Origin: Firmicutes bacterium UBA1764 | Lineage (GTDB): Bacteria > Bacillota > Clostridia > Peptostreptococcales > Anaerovoracaceae | Assembly: GCA_002315535.1 (NCBI GenBank) | Contig: DCHA01000035.1 | Coordinates: 7,220-36,044 of the forward strand | Direction of reading: 5' to 3' | Length of the DNA stretch: 28,825 nucleotides | Shown: one piece after another, positions 16,601 through 24,900 of the stretch | Layout of the letters: the number at the start of each line of letters is the position of its first letter | Position numbering within the stretch: position 1 is the first letter of the stretch | Position numbers and translations under genes: made by a program | The notes under the pieces: generated by a model | Told to the model about the DNA's origin: nothing | Seen by the model: the letters and a program-made list of their open reading frames with translations, nothing else | The model's database searches: none

Positions 16601-18943
16601 ATGACATGGGGCAGCTATGACAGCTCAGACAGCGGCACCGTTGATACAAACGATTTGACCGTATTCAAGGGCAATCTGCTTGCAGATATGACCTACACAG
16701 TCAGCGGTGAAAATGCAAGACAGGGCATCCTCAGCAGTCAGCAGTGCGTACAGCTCATGGCTGATTACAGCGGACAAACTGCGATATCCGATGATGACCT
16801 TACATTCGTAAGTGATCCGTCGTATATGTTCAGAGCGGGACATACAAACAAGTTTGTAATTCCGATTAAGCAGGTTTCAAAGATTAATACGGTTAGATTC
16901 TCGGCATTTGCGAGTCCTGACTCCGAGGTGACCTACATACCGCTCCAGTCGATGACTATCAGTATCGTAACCTCTGCGGGCAGTCCGCGTATGGACGAGA
17001 CAACAGGGGACTTCTACAGGAACTACAATACGGATCCGATTCTGTACTGCGATACATTCTCGCCGAACATTCAGAATTATAAGATCAATGCTAGTGCGAA
17101 CAAGTCAGCCGGAACAATTGCAACTCAGTTCGTTCTGAAGAATGCGGCTGATATCAGCGGCCTTGCAGAAACGGATAAGATTCAGAGCGTTGTAACCAGA
17201 CTCCCGGCTTCCGCAAACGATACATTAAATGTATACCTGTACCTGGGTGAAGGCACTCCGGGTCCAAAGGATGGAAACTACAGTATGGACATCTGGGTAT
17301 ACACCGGCATACTGAATTCCAAGACCACAAAGGCTGATCACCTCACAATGGGTAATGGCGGTTCGCTTAAGCAGGATACAGCAACAGACCTTAACGGCAA
17401 GACCGTTAACAGAGTTTACTCGATAGGTATCGACGCTTCCAACATGGAAAGCCTCAAGAACCTCAATGTAAGAGCGGCGTCACTGGTCGGAGACAGCAAG
17501 GCTTCTGATTACAAGGTTCAGTACGCTATTATTCAGCAGGTACGTGAAGGCGTAGTTGTTAATACATATAAGGTTAACTTTGCATCAGATTACTTCACAT
17601 TGACTCCTTACGGATCATCAATGGGTGGTTCATCCTCGGCAAAGAAGCTTGGATCCAGCCAGCTTGTAACAATTCAGCTTGCTCCGGACACAGCAACCGC
17701 AGACCTTATCGCAGAAACCTATGATATCGGCGTTGCAATCAGATACAAGAGCAGCGTATCCGGCGAAAATGCAGAGCTTGTTTCGCCATATGTATACGCA
17801 AGCGATGCCGGAGTAACCAGCGTTCACGCAGGCTCGATACTCGAGTTCTACTTCAATGAGGCCTATGTATCCAAGATCGAGGGAATTACGATCATGTCCA
17901 ACAACGGTCTTGAGGCATCTGTATCTGCGGCAACTATAAAGACCTTTGAGGAAACAGCAAGGGATAACGGCTATGACGGCCAGACTGCTATTTACAGTAT
18001 CTACAGAAAGCTTGGTGAGGCCCAGGATATCAGTAAGGGCGCAGTAAGTATGGATGCTACCGGCACTGAGCTTACCGGAAACGATAAGAACGTCTCAACA
18101 TTAAAGAGAGCAAACCTCAGCTTCGAGGTTATGTCAGATTCTGTTGCCGGCTCAATCGACAGCGGTGGCAAGGATCCAATCAGGGCAATCATCAATTACA
18201 CAACCGTAAGTGATAAGGCTGCAAAGGTTGAGATTCCTGATATCAGACAGTACTCAGTCGACGGAACAAAGTTCGCATCAGGTAATACTGTAAACGTATC
18301 TCTGTTCCTCCAGGGTGCAAAGAGCCTTACATCAGTTGAAATCGAGCCTTACGATGATGATGAATCGTCACTCGCTTCACTCAATCTTGCAAGCGTAGGC
18401 TTCCAGCTTGATGACGTTGCTGATACTTCACAGAGAATAATGTGCTATGGCGATACCATCTACGAGGGCGAGCCGGTAGCAATTAACCTCTCAACAATTA
18501 AGGTTATGCTCGAAACCGAATACACTGTACAAGGTCTCGGAAAGAAAACTGATAAGATTACCAACGGTACAATCAACATTGTCGCTCAAGAGGATAGCGA
18601 GGTTATCATCAGACCGACAATCACAGATAGTAACCAGGGCTACACAGTCAGAATTTACAGACTTGTCAGCGGAACAAGAGTACTTATCGAGAAGTTTGCA
18701 TCTAAGGATGCTGAATTCAAGATGCCGGCTGAAAACGGTACTACAGAAACTGTTGAATGGCTTATTGAAGTTTCTGCTTCTGAGCTTCCGACATCTGATA
18801 CAGCGGCAGGCGCATCAGAGAAGAGCTCTGCAGTTAAGTCTTATGTCAAGATTACGGTTCCAAGCCTTGAGGAGGACGAATCCTTGAGCATGGAAAAGGA
18901 CGACAAGACTAAAGAGTCAAGTGAAACAGAAAAAACTAATTAA
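13604..18943 (+). CDS. Giant secreted multi-module beta-sandwich protein (1779 aa)
   Basis: A basic start and hydrophobic core (LTSSLLVAAMVLTGLPGLP) form a signal peptide, with cleavage either near residue 25 or after VFA near residue 50. No known enzyme motif is seen. The chain is built from divergent repeats. A signature of the form aG-x-T-x-x-F-x-I-x-hydrophobic, then a buried strand and a final strand such as LCVTEITVV, recurs near residues 472, 682, 892, 1074, 1406 and 1556, with weaker copies near 238 and 1246. The module at about 815-970 (YQVQVTVSG, then GFRAGYTETFTISMNEQVGDVVGINI, then VGWI) reads like a PLAT/LH2 beta-sandwich. The C-terminus is acidic and Lys-rich with no LPXTG, SLH domain or membrane helix. 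It starts 4 bp after the VirB4 stop, so it is part of the same transcription unit; it may be the main surface product or substrate of the system. Confidence 0.72.
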   Translation: MKKFLKVLTSSLLVAAMVLTGLPGLPEIDFENLSIDFSNVFSGVTEVFAGKKGGETHDSTDRKQVYNGEGVAIGANAARVVNNRDTYVLGVSMNNGVASDVCKYVIIRYYASEAHKQAGVVSTQYLAVNAGNDYGEDITKSSTYVTGKYAFLGAKSTSFYPFITNSSYSSAYFSGSTNLTSSIALGGTSYIVNGQTLLKNFDKYNNWAALATGETVSTDYPDAVAKSQSSAFPAANTEYIRFKFEYGFYELVNLSFYCEANSDKAGAIYSFGIRQWILYKHDGEYDEKGNFIPGSTTATNYAFVSNALALSFNGTKLYESVSYNPDDPSTYDYPDTMNMQGEGGCTFTFENAEKYDDYEDYNTGFNTIYFFQKCKGTDAEKKVSSDNKTILNFSINFADLYGSGIDAYINAKNFNECMYAEIEYYDTSNVLQVVYLPVITNALLEYAIPVDEDPYDSNPLISSGSAANRLNRLAAGEYMCFAHESDSIYFSVEFPNFRSLEGIEIKYDPLEADDYIVIDSIDVYNNNGVTQYPVRNMYHDNSVDGNSIDMTLNNCSVVYRTISDDSEIRLDVESNKYYFQFAPSDSEEVSPTTKLYKDKYLVTVTTINQEEAACWNDVNIVLGYKDFQGKEHVTTETSMLEASKEFYGYNDCTRSITKTTPDGQGGSTTTTTTVNDPNASYYYGMSAGQSLQFFIEVSGVESFTSVTFSYADENEYGDFWQPKHLKIEKVQDASVVGKLLCAKLDATISLHTTDNSKQTATITQIFGRNISGLKTYYDADIDTSLSNEGSDVYDFEEEDSQFTPGTEDEKKAEEKEKYRYALSSGLAASDLGLGDALVNYQVQVTVSGNSNALRDDDCGSNNKFYFQLCFASFGAAATKSAYVLANQQLTADGFRAGYTETFTISMNEQVGDVVGINIIPDDISADSAIDDKLCVTEITVVKQNKSNIDRCFVINDVGWITQEYVDTADAYTREQRSESELVKKYPVSYSSYMLELEFAMTWGSYDSSDSGTVDTNDLTVFKGNLLADMTYTVSGENARQGILSSQQCVQLMADYSGQTAISDDDLTFVSDPSYMFRAGHTNKFVIPIKQVSKINTVRFSAFASPDSEVTYIPLQSMTISIVTSAGSPRMDETTGDFYRNYNTDPILYCDTFSPNIQNYKINASANKSAGTIATQFVLKNAADISGLAETDKIQSVVTRLPASANDTLNVYLYLGEGTPGPKDGNYSMDIWVYTGILNSKTTKADHLTMGNGGSLKQDTATDLNGKTVNRVYSIGIDASNMESLKNLNVRAASLVGDSKASDYKVQYAIIQQVREGVVVNTYKVNFASDYFTLTPYGSSMGGSSSAKKLGSSQLVTIQLAPDTATADLIAETYDIGVAIRYKSSVSGENAELVSPYVYASDAGVTSVHAGSILEFYFNEAYVSKIEGITIMSNNGLEASVSAATIKTFEETARDNGYDGQTAIYSIYRKLGEAQDISKGAVSMDATGTELTGNDKNVSTLKRANLSFEVMSDSVAGSIDSGGKDPIRAIINYTTVSDKAAKVEIPDIRQYSVDGTKFASGNTVNVSLFLQGAKSLTSVEIEPYDDDESSLASLNLASVGFQLDDVADTSQRIMCYGDTIYEGEPVAINLSTIKVMLETEYTVQGLGKKTDKITNGTINIVAQEDSEVIIRPTITDSNQGYTVRIYRLVSGTRVLIEKFASKDAEFKMPAENGTTETVEWLIEVSASELPTSDTAAGASEKSSAVKSYVKITVPSLEEDESLSMEKDDKTKESSETEKTN

Positions 18944-18952
18944 TAAATAATA

Positions 18953-18973
18953 GGGGCCGGAGCCTCCGGCCCC
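18953..18973 (+). terminator. Perfect GC-rich hairpin without U-tract
   Basis: A 9-bp stem GGGGCCGGA with TCCGGCCCC encloses the 3-base loop GCC, just after the giant gene. It is followed by AATAAAAAAAC, not by Ts, so on the + strand it is not a classical intrinsic terminator. More likely it protects or processes the mRNA, or slows transcription. Confidence 0.5.
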
Positions 18974-18995
18974 AATAAAAAAACAAGGTAATACT

Positions 18996-20276
18996 ATGAA
19001 AAAAATTATTGCTGCAATTTTAATACTGGCCATGATACTTTCACTAACGGCTTGTGGCGCTGATACTATTGTCGGTGCCAAGCTCAGCTTCAGTGCAAAG
19101 GGCTATGGATCAAAAAAGCTGAAGATTACTGTGACAGATAAGTTCGAAGAGGCTTATACACTTGAGTATATCCTTTGCGAAGAGGATGCACAGTACTTCG
19201 AGGTTTCCTGTGTCAAGGAAGAAGAGCATACACATGTATATGAAATCAAACCTATTTCGCAGGGAAATCACACCTTTGCAGTAAAGTTCATGTCAGGGGA
19301 AGAGCTTCTTGGCATAGCATCATTAAATGTAATTGTTAACGAAAAGGGCAAGCTGAACTATTCAGACTTTGCGTTAAGCGACAACTCTGATGAATATTCA
19401 GATTTAAATGAGAATGCAAAGCTCAGTAATTCAGATGGCCCGACAAAGACTATTCAGCTCTCCGATCCAAATAGAAATTGGCAGGTGGGTCAGTTTAATG
19501 AAGCAATGATCGATGTTGACGGTCCTACCAGAAAGGCAGACGGTATAACAAGCTTCACCTTTACCGCTCTTGCCGAAGGCGACACCGTAGTATACCTTGA
19601 TAACACAAGTGAAGGGCTTCAGATGGCTCTTAACTTTACATCTGTTAAGACCAGCACAGATCCTGCTCCGGCAGAATACAACCTGAAGTTCGTCGATTTC
19701 CTGACCACGGCTCTGGAAAACGGCAGACAGGATGAAAGCGTCTATGATTCATACAAGAAGGCTATGGACAAGACTAAGAATGCCGCAACAGGAACATACG
19801 ATGCTATCATCATTCCTGACGATGCTGTTGTATACGAGGCATTCTACTACGACGATGAAGAGACCGGCAGTCAAACCGGCGAAGGCGGACAGACCGAAGG
19901 TGGCAAGACAGACGGCGGAAAGATAACAGAAGAGGATAATACTGACAGCTCCAAGCCGGCAATCCTTTCAGATATAACATTCTCCTACAAGGGAATACAG
20001 ATGGACTATCAGACAAGTGCGATCTTCACCAAGGAATCATATATGGGTGATATCGCAGGTGATAACTCCAATACTGAGGCTCCGGCAATTAAAGAAACAA
20101 AGGATCTGAAGATTGGAAAGCATGATGTAAAGTACTACTATCTTGAAGCGGGCTGCGCAGTTGCTGTTTGGGAACAAAGCGGTGTTGCAAGCAGACTCAC
20201 CTTTGTCGACGGCAATCACACAAGTGCAGAGTATCAGGAAACACTTAATATGCTTCTTTCTGCAGATGCAATTTAG
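18996..20276 (+). CDS. Surface lipoprotein with tandem beta-sandwich modules
   Basis: A type II signal peptide ends in the lipobox LTAC at residues 17-20, so the mature protein is anchored by a diacylated Cys on the outer face of the membrane. Residues about 25-115 and 145-225 look like two beta-sandwich modules (strands KLKITVTDKF, HVYEIKPISQGNHTFAVKF, TSFTFTALAEGDTVVYL). A Gly/Thr/Glu-rich low-complexity linker lies at about 287-310. The C-terminal part (about 320-426) has strands ITFSYKGIQMDY and KYYYLEAGCAVAVWEQ and a closing helix. I do not recognise a named family; a chagasin-like or Ig-like fold is possible for the first modules. It lies between two hairpins and next to another lipoprotein gene, suggesting a surface-attached partner of the giant proteins. 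Confidence 0.75.
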   Translation: MKKIIAAILILAMILSLTACGADTIVGAKLSFSAKGYGSKKLKITVTDKFEEAYTLEYILCEEDAQYFEVSCVKEEEHTHVYEIKPISQGNHTFAVKFMSGEELLGIASLNVIVNEKGKLNYSDFALSDNSDEYSDLNENAKLSNSDGPTKTIQLSDPNRNWQVGQFNEAMIDVDGPTRKADGITSFTFTALAEGDTVVYLDNTSEGLQMALNFTSVKTSTDPAPAEYNLKFVDFLTTALENGRQDESVYDSYKKAMDKTKNAATGTYDAIIIPDDAVVYEAFYYDDEETGSQTGEGGQTEGGKTDGGKITEEDNTDSSKPAILSDITFSYKGIQMDYQTSAIFTKESYMGDIAGDNSNTEAPAIKETKDLKIGKHDVKYYYLEAGCAVAVWEQSGVASRLTFVDGNHTSAEYQETLNMLLSADAI

Positions 20277-20283
20277 CGTTATC

Positions 20284-20308
20284 AGGCAGCCGGCATGACC
20301 GGTTGCCT
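20284..20308 (+). terminator. Hairpin with U-rich 3' flank after lipoprotein gene
   Basis: AGGCAGCCGG pairs with CCGGTTGCCT (one G-U pair) around the 5-base loop CATGA, followed by TGTTTATATATT. This is the best intrinsic terminator candidate in the window. The loop contains the ATG at 20295, the most upstream possible start of the next gene, which makes that ATG an unlikely initiation site. Confidence 0.6.
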
Positions 20309-20330
20309 TGTTTATATATTACGAAAGAAA

Positions 20331-21932
20331 TTGAAACATAAATTTAGAATAATAATCAGTTTAATATTGATAGCCTCTATGTGTTTTTCACTGGCGGCCT
20401 GCACGCCCAAGGAGCTTGAAAGCGAGTGGCAATACGACAAGGAGACTGCAGAGGCGTTGCTTTTGGAGTTTGAGCAGATTGCAGAAATCCCAAGGCAGAC
20501 AGGCTCGTGTGATGCGATATCGGATTACATGGCTGGAAGACTCGAGGCACTTGGCTTTTATACAGAATGCGATGCCTATGGCAATCTGATAGCCGAAATC
20601 CCCGCAAGCGAGGGGCTTGAGAATAAGCCCTTAGTAATTCTTCAAAGCAACATGGACATGGTCTGTGCCCCGATTTATAGCCTCGGAACCGACCTTGCAC
20701 TTGTTGATGCCGAGGGCAACTTCATTGAAAGCGAGGATGAGGGATACATAGACATGAGCTATGATCCTCTGACAGACGGCATAAACACTGTATATAACGA
20801 TGGCATGCTGCGTGCTATAGACACAGCGCTTGGCGCAAAGAGCGGCATGGCAATGAGCATATTGCTTAAGTATTTGTCCGGCGAGGCAAAGCACGGACCT
20901 CTCAGAATAATACTTACGGTTGATGGCTTTGATTCATTTAGCGGTGCAAACGCTCTGGACGAAAAATATCTCGAGGGCGCATCATATTTGATAAATCTTA
21001 ACGGCGGCAATTCAAATAATATTTACACATCGTCTGCCGGAGAAAAGACAATAGTCGTAATGAACGAGGCTCCAAAGGGTGAAACCGTTGATGCATCAAA
21101 GCTTGATATCTGCGTGGCCCTAAGAGTCAAGGGACTCATAGGCGGAAATGCCGCAGATAATCTTGCGGACGACAGGCTTAATGCCGGAGCAGTCCTTTTA
21201 GAGCTTGTTCAAAAGCTCACAGATGAAAATGTTAATTTCGGAGTATCCTCGCTTTACGGAGGCTCCGGAACAGATAATATTATCAGTGATGCGACCGCCA
21301 TTCTGATGGTCGAGGAATCTAAGCTTGATGACATTTGGAATATTGTTTCCGAAGAGGCAGATAAGTATCGCAGCAGTTATGCGGAGACCGAACAGGGCTT
21401 TGAGCTGACCATGGTTGAGACAAATACTGTGGAGAGCGTGCTTTCAAAAAGCGAGCTTGAAAAAGCTTTAAGCTTTGCATCAAAAATTCAGCTTGGCGTT
21501 TTGGAAAACGGAGTTAAGCTGAACCTGGGAAGCCTGCTGCTTGCCCCGGGAAGAATAGCCTTCAGAATGCTTGCTCTTGGAAGCGAATCTGAGAGCTTCG
21601 AAGCAAAGGCCCTTGAGATAAAGAGCCTTGCAGATGAATATGAATACAGCGCAGAAATAACAAGCCGCGCAGATATATGGACGGGCAATGCAAAGAACAA
21701 GCTAAAGGAGCTTTGCATTGATAAGTACAAGGAGCTTGACGGCGGAAGCCTTAGCGAAGCCTTCTTTAGCACAGGGCTTGAGCCATCAGTGTTCGCAGGA
21801 AAGAGCGGCCTTGACATAGTATCAATCGGCCCTGATGTTTGGGACAGCGGAACAGTCGAAGAGTTCTGCAATTTAGAATCAGCAGTTAAAGTTTTAAATC
21901 TTTTGGAAAGCGTATTGCCGGAGATTAACTAG
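20331..21932 (+). CDS. PepD-like M20 family lipoprotein, catalytic residues lost (pseudoenzyme)
   Basis: I place the start at TTG 20331. It gives a normal lipoprotein signal with lipobox SLAAC and Cys at residue 24, after an AAAGAAA leader; the ATG at 20295 would add 12 residues and lies in a hairpin loop. The mature chain follows the layout of the M20 aminoacyl-histidine dipeptidase PepD along its length: EIPRQTGSCDAISDYM, LVILQSNMDMVCA, LGAKSGMAM, KGLIGGNAADNL, TGLEPSVFAGKSGLDIVSIGP. The family's metal-site residues are replaced. The HxD motif is N107-M-D109, the bridging Asp of GADnG is K170, the EE pair is D198-G199, the NLD Asp is N224, GGHSG is GGNAA (N273), and HAGLE is STGLE (S480). 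Hydrolase activity is therefore very unlikely. A peptide- or wall-binding or scaffolding role on the cell surface is inferred. Confidence 0.82.
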   Translation: MKHKFRIIISLILIASMCFSLAACTPKELESEWQYDKETAEALLLEFEQIAEIPRQTGSCDAISDYMAGRLEALGFYTECDAYGNLIAEIPASEGLENKPLVILQSNMDMVCAPIYSLGTDLALVDAEGNFIESEDEGYIDMSYDPLTDGINTVYNDGMLRAIDTALGAKSGMAMSILLKYLSGEAKHGPLRIILTVDGFDSFSGANALDEKYLEGASYLINLNGGNSNNIYTSSAGEKTIVVMNEAPKGETVDASKLDICVALRVKGLIGGNAADNLADDRLNAGAVLLELVQKLTDENVNFGVSSLYGGSGTDNIISDATAILMVEESKLDDIWNIVSEEADKYRSSYAETEQGFELTMVETNTVESVLSKSELEKALSFASKIQLGVLENGVKLNLGSLLLAPGRIAFRMLALGSESESFEAKALEIKSLADEYEYSAEITSRADIWTGNAKNKLKELCIDKYKELDGGSLSEAFFSTGLEPSVFAGKSGLDIVSIGPDVWDSGTVEEFCNLESAVKVLNLLESVLPEIN

Positions 21933-24900
21933 ATGAAGAATACACTTAAGAGATTAATAATCAGTTTGACATTTGCACTTAGCATTGTGCTTTGCATGGT
22001 TTGCATTTCATATGCGGGCAAAAAGGATTCCCCGCCGCAGCAGACGGCTCCGGATTATTCAGGCTACGCCGCAAAAATTGGTGAAACCTATTACCTGTCG
22101 CTGCAGGAGGCTGTTAATGCCTGCCCTAATGCAACCTGGATAACTCTTAATAAAGATGTTACAGAGTCAATTGTTTTTTCTAACAACTGGGCTATCGGCG
22201 TAATTTTGAATGGACATACATGGACTGCCGGTTCAAATGGCTTCTGTGTTTATGCTGATAAGGGAAGCTTTGCGATAAACGGTAACGCAGACGGGTCTAA
22301 GCTTGTTGGCGGCACAGGATGGACATATCAGGGACATACCTATGGAGGCATTGGTATTTGCGTTAATGCGGATATGAGACTTGATGGTACCATTAAGCTT
22401 CAAGCAAACAGCTCATATCTTCCTGACTACGGTGCATACTTCGTTAACTGGGGCGGAACACTTCGTCTTATGAACAATTCTTATGGCTGTGAGGAGAAAT
22501 ATGCCGGCAGAGACTGCACAGGCTTCTTCTACTGCAACGGAGGCAATACTCAAATTTTACAGAACTCAAGATTCTGGAATTGCTCAAGCCGTGACGGATT
22601 TTTCTATCTGACTAATGGTGCTACTTTTACTATTTCCTGTGATCAAACTATCACGACTGACAGAGCCGGCGTTTACAACACTAACTGCCAGAAGGCCGGA
22701 ATAATTCAAATTCAGGGCGATGGATGTACGGTAGGTCTTGCCGGAAACGGAATCATCAGCTCCTGCAAAACAGATGCCAACGGCGGAGCAGTAAGTGTTA
22801 ACGGAAAAAATAATAATGTTAATATCGGCGCATCCTTTGACATTGTAAGTTGTACAGCCAGTGGTAGCGGCGGTGCGGCTTATTTGACCGGATCAAAAAA
22901 CGCTTTAAACCTTGGTGACAGTGCCACAATCACATCCTGCACAGGTGTAAACGGCGGCGCAATTGCTGTATATAAAGGAAGCGGAGCTTATCTGTGGGGA
23001 ACCGCAAAGATTTCATCCTGCAAAGCAACCGGCAACGGCGGAGCTATATACATTGAAGGTGATGCTTCAACTAAAACAACAACTGAAGCACATTTGGGTG
23101 GCAGCTTCACCCTTGATGGCTGCAGTGCATCAGGCACCGGAGGTGCAGTAGCTTGCTACTCCGGGCGTTTCCTGGTTTACGGAAATAATGTAATCAGCAA
23201 CACCCGTGGAAAGACAGCTGACTGCATTTATTGTAAGGATTGTGATAATGTTTGGATTTATTCATCTGCAAGTCAGAACAGCAAAACCAAAGCATATACT
23301 ATAACAACAAGTCCAACATTAAAGAACACCTCAGATAATTCCGGAACTGACTATTTCATTTATATGGAAAACTGCTCTAATGTTCTTTTCCAGTCAAAGG
23401 TCAATATCACAAATTCGAGCAGTAAGTATAACTCAAAGGCTCTCGGATTTAGAAACTGCACTATAAAGGTTCAGACACTTGCTGATGCTGATGCAAACAA
23501 AATAACAGTTAAGGGCTTTAACTCAACCGGCGGCAGCTGCGTTGATGTGATGGGAGGATCTACATTCAGTATCGAAAGTGGCGCAAGACTTGTCTTTGAT
23601 GCCATGAAGAGCGTACATGCTCCGTTTTACGTAAGCAAAGACTCAAGCCTCAGCAATGCAGGCAATTTGACATTTAATTCATGCAGTGGCGGAAACTCCG
23701 GTGCAATCAATTCAGAGAGTAATCTGACTCTTGGCGGAAAGACAACATTTACAAATTGCTCTGTAACCGGAGATGCCCCGGGCGCAATTAGGTGCTCCGG
23801 AAATGTAAGTCTTTCAAACGCAACATTTACATCCTGCAGCGGCAAGTATGGTGCAGTATATGCAGCAGGAAACACCGTAACAGTGAAGAGCTCTTCATTT
23901 ACCAGCTGCACGTCGCAAACTAATGGAGGCGCTATTAATGCGGGAAGTGCCGCAGTATCACTTACTGATGTAAACTTTACAAGCTGTAAAGCAACAGGTA
24001 ATGGCGGCGCAGTATATGCAAAGAGTGTAACTTTAAGTGGCACCAGTTCGCTTAGTAAATGCGAAGCAGTTGACGGCGGCGCTGTTTACGCTGAATCACT
24101 TAGTATGGGTGACAGCACATCAATTCAGTCCTGCAAAGCAAGCGGAAACGGCGGCGGTGCATACTTGTCAAACTCCGGCGCAATGCATAAGGCTTCATGC
24201 ATTTACACCTGCCAGGCTGCAAATGGCGGCGGTGTATATTTAAGCGCTGGTTCATTTACAATGGACGGCCAGTCATATATTAATCAGTGCAAGGCAACAT
24301 CAAACGGCGGAGATATCTATGTCAGCGAAAAGGCAAGTCTTACGCTGAATGGAAGCTCCGGCAAGGATGCAAACGGAAAGGCTTTAAACGCTGCACATAT
24401 CGATAATGGTATGGCAGGAGGAAACGGCGGATGCGTATATAATGCGGGCACATTTAATATGTCCGGATCATCGTATTTAAACGGTGCTGAAAGCAAGAAG
24501 ACCGGCCATGGCAAGCAGGGTGGCGCGATTTATATTACAAGCAAGGGCAGCGCTACGACGGGCGGAAGCTCTTATATTCAGCAGTTTATTGCTGATAACG
24601 GTGCCGGAGTATATATCGAAAAGGGCGGCTCGCTGAGCATGTCAGGCAGCACCAAGATTACGGCTTGCAATGCCTTAGAACGTGGTGGTAATGGCGGCGG
24701 CGTATATAATCTCGGTACGCTCACTATTAATGTTTCAAAAGCAAGTGGCGATAATAAATACGGTGTAATAGGTTGCTCCGCAAAGAACGGCGGAGATATC
24801 TATAACGGCGGAACACTTGTATTCTCATCCGGTAATATTGATGATGGCTCTGCTACCTACGGAGGCGGACTTTATGCTGCAAACGGATCGACTGCAAGTC

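Noticed and set aside
18953..18973. Terminator for a minus-strand gene (T-rich on the opposite strand)
   Set aside because: No credible minus-strand gene ends here on either side.
21488..21871. Minus-strand open frame of 127 codons
   Set aside because: It is a shadow of the PepD-like gene; Ser/Leu-rich translation arises from the complementary strand of GAG/AAG/CTT-rich codons.
20331..21932. Active PepD / Xaa-His dipeptidase
   Set aside because: The family resemblance is strong, but the metal ligands and catalytic Glu are substituted at all positions I could align except one Asp (D109).
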